Source of the DNA: Cyanobacteria bacterium MAG CAR3_bin_5
GTDB lineage: Bacteria > Cyanobacteriota > Cyanobacteriia > PCC-6307 > Cyanobiaceae
DNA: 64,000 nucleotides
NCBI GenBank assembly: GCA_026709085.1
Contig: JAPOTR010000004.1
Span: forward strand, 18,882-82,881
Reading direction: 5' to 3'
Shown here: positions 10,083 through 17,800 of the stretch, one piece after another
How positions within the stretch are numbered: the first letter of the stretch is position 1
Layout: each line of letters opens with the position of its first letter
Position numbers and translations under genes: made by a program
The notes under the pieces: model-generated
Database searches by the model: none
Told to the model about the DNA's origin: nothing
Seen by the model: only the letters and a program-made list of their open reading frames with translations

Positions 10083-11210
10083 ATGGAGCAGTTGCAACAC
10101 CGTCAGGCCGCTGGTGATCTGCGGGTGCGCACCAGCGCGCAGTTCCGTGCGGACGTGGCCACGGTGGGCCTGCAGAAGGCGTTTGCCAGGACGGATGTTC
10201 TGGCTGCAGGCGGCTGCAGCGTCAGCACCCAGGCCAGTCTCGCCATCGGGCTGGGTCCCTGCGATCCCCCGATCCGCATCCAACGGGCTGAACTGGCCGG
10301 GGTTCATCTGCAATGCCACGGCAGCAACAACAGCCTGACCCTGCCCCTGAGCGGGGGAGACCGCCCGGAACGCAGCGGCGCGGCCGTGTTGGATGCCTTG
10401 CTCAAGGGGGCTGCCGTATCTTTTGTCGCGTCCGGGGAGAAACAGCCTCAGTTTCCACGGCAGGAACTGGTGACCCAGTTGGATCTGGCCGGCCTGGGCA
10501 TGACCCGTCTGTTGTTGCCGCGGGCCATCAGTGAAAACGGCATTGTGGCGGTCAACAGCGGCGAGATGCGCATCTGGTCCTTCCACGGACCTCTGCTGGA
10601 GCGACTGGGCAACGGGGTGTTCACGGCGCCCGGCGGCCGCAGCATTGGCTTGAGCAGCCCTGGTCTGCACTGCCTGGGCGTGGGTTCCCCCGTCTTTGTG
10701 GCCGGCGCCGTCGGGGTGGTTGTGGGGGCGGGCATTGGCCATCAGCCCCACTGCAACCGCCTGCCCAGCGGCCATGCCCTGGCGCCGGGAGCCACGGCGG
10801 CGGTCAGCGCCGATGCCGGACACATCCAGCCGGCCTGGCTGCGCCCCTGCTGGTTCGGGGAGTTGGGAGCAGGGGTGATGGTGGCCCTGGCCGCCCCTGT
10901 CCCTCTGCTGACCATCAGGGCAGCGGCGGCGGCAGGGGTGGGGGACCATCAACTCCAGGCCCCTGTGCTGGATTTTTCCATTCCCCGCCGGGTCCGTCCC
11001 GGGTTTGGTTGTGTTTCCTACAAAGACCTTCTCAGTGGGCGGATCACCATCGGGGGACATGCCGTCTCCACGGCATCCGCCACCAGCCTGCGGCTCACCG
11101 ACCACATCACGGCCGCTCTGGCGGAAAAGCTGCAGGAGGGGTCCTTCCCTCTGGTTGCCCCCTTCCAGCCCCTTTCCGGGGAGGCGACCTTGACACCCGT
11201 CAACAGCTAG
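10083..11210 (+). CDS. Homocysteine biosynthesis (HcyBio/DUF39) domain protein
   Basis: About 375 residues. The pattern GCSVSTQASLAIGLGPCDPPIRIQ, a central SGEKQPQFPRQELVTQLDL and GVGSPVFVAGAVGVVVGAGI matches the DUF39 family, of which methanogen members make homocysteine from aspartate semialdehyde and sulfide. Only the DUF39 part is present, with no CBS domains attached and no ferredoxin-like partner adjacent. The frame opens at a GTG at 10059; I prefer ATG at 10083. It is divergent from gyrA. The enzymatic role in cyanobacteria is inference. Confidence 0.8.
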   Translation: MEQLQHRQAAGDLRVRTSAQFRADVATVGLQKAFARTDVLAAGGCSVSTQASLAIGLGPCDPPIRIQRAELAGVHLQCHGSNNSLTLPLSGGDRPERSGAAVLDALLKGAAVSFVASGEKQPQFPRQELVTQLDLAGLGMTRLLLPRAISENGIVAVNSGEMRIWSFHGPLLERLGNGVFTAPGGRSIGLSSPGLHCLGVGSPVFVAGAVGVVVGAGIGHQPHCNRLPSGHALAPGATAAVSADAGHIQPAWLRPCWFGELGAGVMVALAAPVPLLTIRAAAAAGVGDHQLQAPVLDFSIPRRVRPGFGCVSYKDLLSGRITIGGHAVSTASATSLRLTDHITAALAEKLQEGSFPLVAPFQPLSGEATLTPVNS

Positions 11211-11221
11211 TCTGAATTGAC

Positions 11222-11662
11222 GTGCAACGCCCACCAACAGCGATGCAGGACACGAAGGATATGCCTGATCCATCCCGAGCCAGCCGTCAGACGTTTGACG
11301 CTCCGTCAGCAGCCCCGGCGCCCGCCTCCGAGCAGGACGAGGGCAAGGGTGAAGGTGGGGAATTCCAGGCTCTGCTTGATCTCTTGCAAGGCTGGATCGA
11401 TCAGCAGGGCTGGAGTCTGTCCTTGAAAAGCCTTGGACGACCCATCCGCAACCTGTTCCTGTTGATCGCTGCTCTGGTGGTGTTTCAACTGGTCAGCGGT
11501 GTCGCCGAGGCGTTGAACAGCATTCCCCTCCTGGGGAACGCCTTGATGCTGGTGGGCCTGGTGCAGATCGCTGTTTTTACCCGTCACAACCTGCTGCGCC
11601 AATCGGATCGACAGAACCTGCGCCAGCGCATTAACACACTGCTGGACGATACGTTTGGCTGA
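11222..11662 (+). CDS. CAAD-domain thylakoid membrane protein
   Basis: 146 residues: a soluble Pro/Ser/Glu-rich N-terminus, then two membrane helices (LFLLIAALVVFQLVSGVAE and LLGNALMLVGLVQIAVF, residues about 79-118), then a basic amphipathic tail. This is the plan of the CAAD domain, first described as an appendix of cyanobacterial aminoacyl-tRNA synthetases and also occurring alone (CURT1-like) in thylakoids. The internal ATG codons at 11243 and 11261 are alternative starts. It lies 40 bp before yggT, probably the same transcript. Confidence 0.82.
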   Translation: MQRPPTAMQDTKDMPDPSRASRQTFDAPSAAPAPASEQDEGKGEGGEFQALLDLLQGWIDQQGWSLSLKSLGRPIRNLFLLIAALVVFQLVSGVAEALNSIPLLGNALMLVGLVQIAVFTRHNLLRQSDRQNLRQRINTLLDDTFG

Positions 11663-11702
11663 GACGGCCGGCTCCCGGCGCCGCCTCCCTTTGCATCCGT
11701 CC

Positions 11703-11972
11703 ATGTCTCTCGTATTTCTTGTGATCCAGAGCGTCAACCGGCTGGTTGATCTCTATCAGTTTCTCTTGATTCTCTACATTCTCAGCGGCTGGATTCCCCA
11801 ACTCAGGCAATCGACAGTGGGGCACATTCTGGCCCAGTTGAGTGAGCCCTATCTGAGATTGTTCCGAGGAATCTTTCCCCCTTTGGGCGGCATTGACTTC
11901 TCTCCCATCCTGGCGTTTATTGTGCTGCGCCTGGTTCAAGGAATCTTGAACCGGGCGCTGTGGGCCTTGTAG
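11703..11972 (+). CDS. YggT family membrane protein
   Basis: 89 residues with two hydrophobic helices (residues about 2-31 and 64-85) joined by RQSTVGHILAQLSEPYLRLFRGIFPPLGGIDFSPI split over the loop, the hallmark of YggT. Members are linked to cell-division or thylakoid organisation in cyanobacteria and plastids (Ycf19-like). ATG at 11703 is chosen over the upstream frame start at 11655, which would add an Arg-rich stretch absent from the family. Confidence 0.88.
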   Translation: MSLVFLVIQSVNRLVDLYQFLLILYILSGWIPQLRQSTVGHILAQLSEPYLRLFRGIFPPLGGIDFSPILAFIVLRLVQGILNRALWAL

Positions 11973-12016
11973 GGGCTGGCCAGTCCAGCCCGGTGGGGCC
12001 GAGAGGAGCAACGGTC

Positions 12017-12217
12017 TCAACCGAAGTGCAGTTGACCAAGAATGCTGTAACCGCTGATGGCCTCGGTGAGAACAGCCAGGAGGAAACCCAGCATGGCCAC
12101 CCGTCCGTTGAGCTTCTCGGCTTTGGCCAGGCGCTCCCGGCGGATCTGGGCGGCGGCGGTCTCCTGGAACCACTGATGGTTGGAGTTGGCTGGAAGAGAG
12201 AAGGAAGTTGAGGTCAT
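12017..12217 (-). CDS. hli: High-light-inducible protein (HLIP/SCP)
   Basis: 66 residues with a single chlorophyll-binding helix. The motif E34-KLNGRVAM-LGF (residues 34-45) has the conserved Glu, Asn37 and Arg39 pigment ligands of the CAB/ELIP/HLIP family, followed by the hydrophobic LLAVLTEAISGYSILGQL. These proteins dimerise and protect newly made chlorophyll and photosystem II under stress. It is convergent with yggT and divergent from the RRM gene, so it is probably monocistronic with its own promoter in 12218-12300. Confidence 0.95.
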   Translation of the reverse strand: MTSTSFSLPANSNHQWFQETAAAQIRRERLAKAEKLNGRVAMLGFLLAVLTEAISGYSILGQLHFG

Positions 12218-12408
12218 GGGATGTCCATGTGTGCAACAAAACTTTACACTGTGATGAAGAGGGTGTCGGGTTCGGGTGACCCTACCCCCGGGATCCGTGT
12301 TTGTGCTGCCGGGAAGCGCTTGGCGGCCCCCATGGTCTTAAGGTGGGAATGGCTGTTGCTCATTTGGGGCGCCAGCCTTCTCTTCTGCGGTTTCAGCCCG
12401 CCCGTTTC

Positions 12409-12744
12409 ATGAGCATTTACGTCGGCAACGTTCCCTTCACGGCCGAGAAGGAGGACATCCAGGAGCTCTTTGCCTACTACGGCGCTGTGGCCCGTGTGAG
12501 CCTTCCCCTCGACCGGGAAACAGGCCGAAAGCGCGGGTTCGCCTTTGTAGACATGGTCAACGAGGTTGACGAGCAGTCAGCCATTGACGACCTTCAGGAT
12601 GTGGAGTGGATGGGGCGCGCCATTCGTGTCCGCAAGGCGGAGCCTCGCGGCGGTTCCTCGGACCGCCCCCGTCGCAGCGAGCGTCCTACTCCGACGGTGG
12701 AACGCCGTACCCCCGATGATCCGGGGAACGACGGCCGGAACTGA
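12409..12744 (+). CDS. RNA-binding protein with single RRM domain
   Basis: 111 residues. RNP2 is IYVGNV (residues 3-8) and RNP1 is KRGFAFVDM (about 42-50), so the RNA-recognition fold is complete. The tail is Arg/Pro-rich (SSDRPRRSERPTPTVERR). These small glycine- or arginine-tailed RRM proteins (Rbp) are common in cyanobacteria, where several are cold-induced or needed for mRNA localisation to thylakoids. I chose ATG at 12409, immediately before SIYVGNV. The 3' end overlaps a small opposite-strand ORF. Confidence 0.93.
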   Translation: MSIYVGNVPFTAEKEDIQELFAYYGAVARVSLPLDRETGRKRGFAFVDMVNEVDEQSAIDDLQDVEWMGRAIRVRKAEPRGGSSDRPRRSERPTPTVERRTPDDPGNDGRN

Positions 12745-12994
12745 TGCCCCAGCCGTCCCAATGGGGATGATCGGGTTGGGGTGGTGGTTCGCCGTTGCCC
12801 TTGATGCACCAGGGCTGGGAAGCACGAATCAACTCCACCTGATTTTCAGGTTGAGATTCCGCTTCCAGAAGGCGTTGAACCATTTGGCAGCGGGCAGCAG
12901 CGGCAAGTTCCCCTTCTTCTGTCCACTCCAGAGCAGCCAACTCTGGCGCGAAGGAATGGAAAGGGGTGGCGGATCGTGGCGTTGTTTTCATCAT
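12686..12994 (-). CDS. Small hypothetical protein, antisense-overlapping the RRM gene
   Basis: 102 residues, not recognised. The first 80 look like a folded acidic protein (FHSFAPELAALEWTEEGEL then CQMVQRLLEAESQPENQVE and ASQPWC). The last 20 are Arg/Gly/Pro-rich and lie antisense to the RRM gene's 3' end (59 bp overlap), so the true C-terminus may be less conserved. It starts with two ATG codons at 12994 and is divergent from the NTRC gene. No membrane segment. Coding potential is plausible but unproven. Confidence 0.5.
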   Translation of the reverse strand: MMKTTPRSATPFHSFAPELAALEWTEEGELAAAARCQMVQRLLEAESQPENQVELIRASQPWCIKGNGEPPPQPDHPHWDGWGISSGRRSPDHRGYGVPPSE

Positions 12995-13041
12995 GTCTAC
13001 ACCTGGGTCAGGGTTTCCTAACTGTCCTGCCGTCTTCCCTT

Positions 13042-13095
13042 TTCCTTAAGGAACTTAAGATTTTCTTTTCTTTGTCGGAAAGAAAAGAAAATCTT
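13042..13095. promoter_or_regulatory. Perfect 17-bp inverted repeat upstream of NTRC
   Basis: The arms 13057-13073 (AAGATTTTCTTTTCTTT) and 13079-13095 are exact reverse complements around a 5-nt GTCGG loop. A second exact 12-bp palindrome TTCCTTAAGGAA lies at 13042-13053. The structure ends 25 bp before the NTRC ATG, in the divergent gap with the 12994 ORF. The stem is A/T-rich in an otherwise GC-rich genome, and neither side has the poly-T run of a simple terminator. It may be a transcribed 5' hairpin or a regulator site. Confidence 0.75.
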
Positions 13096-13120
13096 TTCCC
13101 TTGTCTGGATTTGTTGATCC

Positions 13121-14524
13121 ATGGTCTCCCCCTCCCCTTACCCATCCGCAACGGAAAACCTGGTTGTTATCGGCTCAGGTCCGGCAGGATATACGGCTGC
13201 CCTCTATGCCGCTCGCGCCAACCTGGCGCCTCTGCTCATCACCGGCTTCCAGGAGGGGGGCATCCCTGGCGGGCAACTGATGACCACCACCCACGTGGAG
13301 AACTTTCCCGGTTTTCCCCAAGGGATTCTGGGTCCTGAACTCATGGACCGCATGAAGGCCCAGGCTGTGCGCTGGGGAGCCCGTTTGCTGGAGGCGGATG
13401 CCGATGGGCTGGACCTGAGCCGGCGACCGTTCACCATCCAGGCCCAGGGACAGCCTCTGCAGGCCCACGCCGTGATCCTGGCCACGGGGGCCCGCGCCAA
13501 CCGCCTTCACCTGCCCCAGGAAGAGCGGTTCTGGAGTCACGGCATCAGCGCTTGTGCCGTATGTGACGGGGCCACTCCCCAATTCCGGGACGAGCCCCTG
13601 GCGGTGATTGGGGGTGGGGGCTCCGCCTGTGAAGAAGCCCATGCCCTGACCAAATACGGTTCCCACGTTCATCTGATTGTGCGCAGCAACCGGTTGCGAG
13701 CCTCCAGGGCCATGGCGGACCGGGTGATGGCCAACGATCACGTCACCATCCATTGGGACCACGAGGTGGTGGCCCTGCAGGGGGATGATTGGCTCGCGGC
13801 CGTCGAACTGCGTCACCGCCTTGACGGCGCCATAAAGACCCTGCCTGTGCGGGGGCTTTTCTATGCCATCGGCCATACTCCCAATACAGGATTGGTCCAG
13901 GGGCAGCTTCCCCTGGATGGAGACGGCTATCTGCTGCCTCGACAGCCGGGACAACCGGATACGGTCGTCCCCGGCGTCTTCTGGGCCGGGGACGTGGCGG
14001 ATCGCCGCTGGCGACAGGCCGTTACGGCGGCGGCCACGGGCTGTCAAGCGGCGCTCGCCGCCGAAGGATGGCTGACGGAGGAGAACTTGGCGGTCCCGGT
14101 ATCCCGCAACACGCCGGAGCCGGAACCGGTCCCAACGCCCCAACCGGTAAGCCCCGCCACAGAGGAAACCTATTCCCCCACAGCCCTCTGGCAGCAAGGC
14201 AGCTATGCTCTGCGCCGCCTCTACCATGACAGCCCTGCCCCCCTGGTGGTGATCTACACTGCTCCAGGGTGCGGCCCCTGCCATGTGCTCAAGCCTCAGT
14301 TGAAGCGCGTGGTGGCGGAACTGTCAGGTCAGGTCCATGCCGTCGAGATCAACATTGAGGCGGAGCCCAACATTGCCCAGCAGGCGGGTGTTTCCGGGAC
14401 CCCCACCACCCAGGTGTTCTACAGAAAGGAACTCCGTCACCAGTGGCGCGGCGTCAAGCAACGGCGCGTGATCCGTGCTGAACTGGCGAAGGTGCTGTCT
14501 CCCGACGCCAACAGCCGTGATTAA
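13121..14524 (+). CDS. ntrC (NTRC): NTRC: NADPH-thioredoxin reductase fused to thioredoxin
   Basis: 467-residue fusion. The FAD motif GSGPAG is at 18-23, the NADPH motif GGGGSACEEA at 164-173, and the reductase redox pair C145-AV-C148. A linker of about 30 residues rich in Pro/Glu follows. The C-terminal thioredoxin domain has C384-GP-C387; the residue before it is Gly, not the usual Trp (APGCGPC). NTRC passes NADPH electrons to 2-Cys peroxiredoxin and supports chlorophyll synthesis in the dark. It is unrelated to the nitrogen regulator of the same name. It ends in a 4-bp convergent overlap with infA. Confidence 0.95.
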   Translation: MVSPSPYPSATENLVVIGSGPAGYTAALYAARANLAPLLITGFQEGGIPGGQLMTTTHVENFPGFPQGILGPELMDRMKAQAVRWGARLLEADADGLDLSRRPFTIQAQGQPLQAHAVILATGARANRLHLPQEERFWSHGISACAVCDGATPQFRDEPLAVIGGGGSACEEAHALTKYGSHVHLIVRSNRLRASRAMADRVMANDHVTIHWDHEVVALQGDDWLAAVELRHRLDGAIKTLPVRGLFYAIGHTPNTGLVQGQLPLDGDGYLLPRQPGQPDTVVPGVFWAGDVADRRWRQAVTAAATGCQAALAAEGWLTEENLAVPVSRNTPEPEPVPTPQPVSPATEETYSPTALWQQGSYALRRLYHDSPAPLVVIYTAPGCGPCHVLKPQLKRVVAELSGQVHAVEINIEAEPNIAQQAGVSGTPTTQVFYRKELRHQWRGVKQRRVIRAELAKVLSPDANSRD

Positions 14525-14781
14525 CGGCGACGTCCACCCGGCCGGTGGCCGCCGGAGCGGGGCGCACCCATGTTGCGCTCCCGATAGGTAATGCGGCCAC
14601 GGGTCAGGTCGTAGGGGCTGATCTCTACGGTCACCTTGTCCCCCGCCAGCAGCTTGATACGGAATTTGGTGAGCTTTCCGGCAGCACGGCACAGGCATTG
14701 GTGTCCTTCTGGCTTGTCAAGGGTGACCCTGTAAAAGCCATTGCCTTGTTCCCGTTCAATCACGCCAGAGGTTTCAATCAT
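14521..14781 (-). CDS. infA: Translation initiation factor IF-1
   Basis: 86 residues from ATG at 14781 (MIETSGVIEREQ). S1-like OB fold: the signature is visible in GKLTKFRIKLLAGDKVTVEISPYD, which is split here over 20-residue blocks, and in the end LTRGRITYR. After the core comes a basic tail ending GGRRR, longer than in most bacterial IF-1. It sits next to Fd-GOGAT, outside the large ribosomal operon, where adk is followed directly by rpmJ. Its stop overlaps the NTRC stop by 4 bp on the opposite strand. Confidence 0.95.
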   Translation of the reverse strand: MIETSGVIEREQGNGFYRVTLDKPEGHQCLCRAAGKLTKFRIKLLAGDKVTVEISPYDLTRGRITYRERNMGAPRSGGHRPGGRRR

Positions 14782-14820
14782 GGTTGAGCCATGCAAGGCC
14801 AGGTTCGGAGAATCAGCTTA

Positions 14821-17800
14821 TCAGGCTCCCACAGGGGCATCGGCAGGGACTGCGTCACCCTGAACAGGAGTTGAAGACAACCCCAGTCCCTCCTCCTCGG
14901 CGGGGGGAACCAGGGCGACAAAACGGGATTGCTGCTCCTCCCACTGGGCCAGAATCTCTCCCGCCCTGGGGCTGCCTGTGGCCACCAGATGGTCCTCCAG
15001 AAGCGCCTTGAGATGGTTCGCCAGCACCGTGGATTCCGCCAAGCTGCGCAGTTTAACGGTGTCCCTGTTAATGCGCACAGCCGTGTCCCCCTGTTGAAGC
15101 AGGTAGGCCACCCCGCCGGTCATTCCGGCGGCCACGTTGCGGCCCGTGGGACCCAGCACCACAATCACCCCACCGGTCATGTACTCGCAGCAGTGATCCC
15201 CAGCGCCTTCCACCACGGCCCGGGCGCCGCTGTTGCGCACCCCGAAACGCTCGCCGGCCCGGCCATGGGCAAAGAGCTGTCCCCCCGTGGCTCCGTACAG
15301 GCAGGTGTTGCCCAGGATCACGTGATTGCCCGCTTGCAGACTGGAGGTTCTGGGAGGCACGATCACCAGGCGTCCGCCGTTCATGCCCTTGCCCACGTAG
15401 TCGTTGGCTTCGCCATGGAGAACCATATCCAGGCCCTGGATGCAGAAGGCGCCAAAGCTCTGCCCCCCACAGCCGCGGAAGCGCAACAGGAGTTGACCGC
15501 CAAAGCCCCGGTTGCCGTGCTGGGCCGCAATCAACCCGGCCAGGCGAGCCCCCACGCTGCGGTCCGTGTTGGCAATCTCCAGATCCACGGTCATGGAGCC
15601 ATGGTGGGTCACGGCCTGCTGCAGGGCGGGGTCCGTCAACAAGTCATCCAACAGGACGGGACCGTTGCCATGGGCCTCGGCATCATGGTTAAGCCAACTT
15701 CGGTCATCGGCATGGGACATGGGCTTCAGCAGGCTGCCCATGTCCACGCCACGGGTTTTGTGCAGGGTGACGTTGCGAGCGGCCAGCAGGTCCACGCGGC
15801 CGATCAGATCGTCCATGGACCGCAGGCCCAGGCGGCTGATGACTTGGCGCACCTCTTCCGCCACGTAAAGGAAGAAGTTGACCACATGCTCCGGCAGCCC
15901 CACGAACCGGCGGCGCAGGGCTTCCTTCTGGGTGGCCACGCCAACGGGGCACTTGTTGGTATGGCACACCCGGGCCATGATGCATCCCTCGGCGATCATG
16001 GCCACCGAACCAAATCCAAACTCCTCAGCCCCCAGCAGGGCGGCAATCACCACGTCCCAACCGGTTTTCAGGCCGCCGTCAGCCCGCAGGATCACCCGCT
16101 GGCGCAAACCGTTGTCCAGCAGGCAGCGATGCACTTCCGCCAGGCCCAGTTCCCAGGGAACACCCGCATGCTTGATGGAACTGAGGGGCGAGGCGCCGGT
16201 GCCGCCGTCATGGCCGGAAATCTGAATCACGTCGGCGTTTGCCTTGGCCACCCCGGCCGCAATGGTGCCAATGCCAATTTCCGCCACCAGCTTCACCGAC
16301 ACCTTCGCGGCGGGATGAACCTGGTGCAGGTCATGGATGAGTTGGGCCAGATCCTCGATGGAATAGATGTCGTGGTGGGGCGGCGGCGAGATGAGGGGCA
16401 CTCCGGCCTTGCTGTTGCGCAGCCCGGCAATGTAGGTATCCACCTTGGTTCCGGGAAGCTGACCCCCTTCCCCGGGTTTTGCCCCTTGGGCCACCTTGAT
16501 TTCCAGTTGTCGGCCGGAGCGCAGATAAGCGGGAGTGACGCCAAAGCGCCCGGAAGCCACCTGTTTGATGGCGGAGCAGGCCGTATCGCCGGGGCGCAGA
16601 CCCCGCAGGTGGGGCAGGGTGGGAGAGTGCCCCGCCTCATCCACGTCGGTGAGCGCCCCGTAGCGCACCGGATCTTCCCCGCCTTCGCCACTGTTGCTCT
16701 TGCCGCCAATGCGGTTGAGGGCAACGGCCAGGGTTTCATGGGCCTCCCGGGAGAGGGCCCCCAGGCTCATGCCCCCGGTGCAGAAGCGCCGGCAGATGTG
16801 GTCAACGCTTTCCACCTCCTCCAGGGGGGTGGGGGATTGGGCCACACGGAACTCCAGAAGATCCCGCAGGGTGGTGGGGGGGCGCCGCTCCAGCAGTTGC
16901 TGGTAGGTGGTGAAGTGGTCGTAGCCCGGTCCCTGGGCAAGGGCCTTGTGGAGCGCCTTGGCCATCTCCGGGCTGTTGAGGTGATATTCGCCCCCTGTGC
17001 GGTACTGCACAAAGCCCATGAACTCCAACTTGCTGCGGCTCAATTCCGGGAAAGCCTTGCTGTGGAAAGCCAGAGTCTCACTGGCCAGTTCGGCGAAGCT
17101 GAGGCCCGCCACACGGCTGGTGGTGCCACGGAAGGCTGTGGCAATCAAATCGGCCCCGATGCCCACGGCTTCAAAAATCTGGGCGCCGTGATAACTGGAT
17201 AGCAGGGAGATGCCGATTTTCGAGAGGATTTTCCGCAGACCCGCCTCCAGGGCGTAGCGCACGTTGGCCTGGGCCTGGGCGGCATCCATGGCGGGCAGCG
17301 TGCCCCGCTCGATCATCTTGACGGTGCGGGGATGGTTGCGCCAGTGGCGGGTAATCTCCCAGGTGAGCCATGGGCAGACGGCGCTGGCGCCATAGCCGAT
17401 GAGACAGGCCAGGTGATGGGTGGTCCAGCATTGGGCCGTCTCCACCACCAGGGAAACCCGCAGTCGCAAGCCGGCGCGAATCAGATGGTGATGGACGGCG
17501 CCCGTGGCCAGCAACGGCGGAATGATGCTGTGCATGGGGCCAAGGCCACCGTCCTGACGGTCCGAGAAGACGAGAATCTCCGCGCCGCGCCGCACCGCTT
17601 GCTCCGCTTGACGGCAGAGTTGCTCCACGGCCTTTTGCAGGCCATCCGGGCCGGTGGCCACAGGAAACAGGGTGCTGAGGTGCTGGAGCCTCCAGCCGGA
17701 TGTGCTCAACCGGCTCAACTCGGCCTCGTTGAGCAACGGGGAAGGGAGGTCCAGGCGGCGCGCCCCCTCGGCGGATGGCTGCAGCGCCGATCCACGGGCC

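Noticed and set aside
14929..17202. 757-codon plus-strand open frame, and a second at 17332-19464
   Set aside because: Antisense shadows of Fd-GOGAT.
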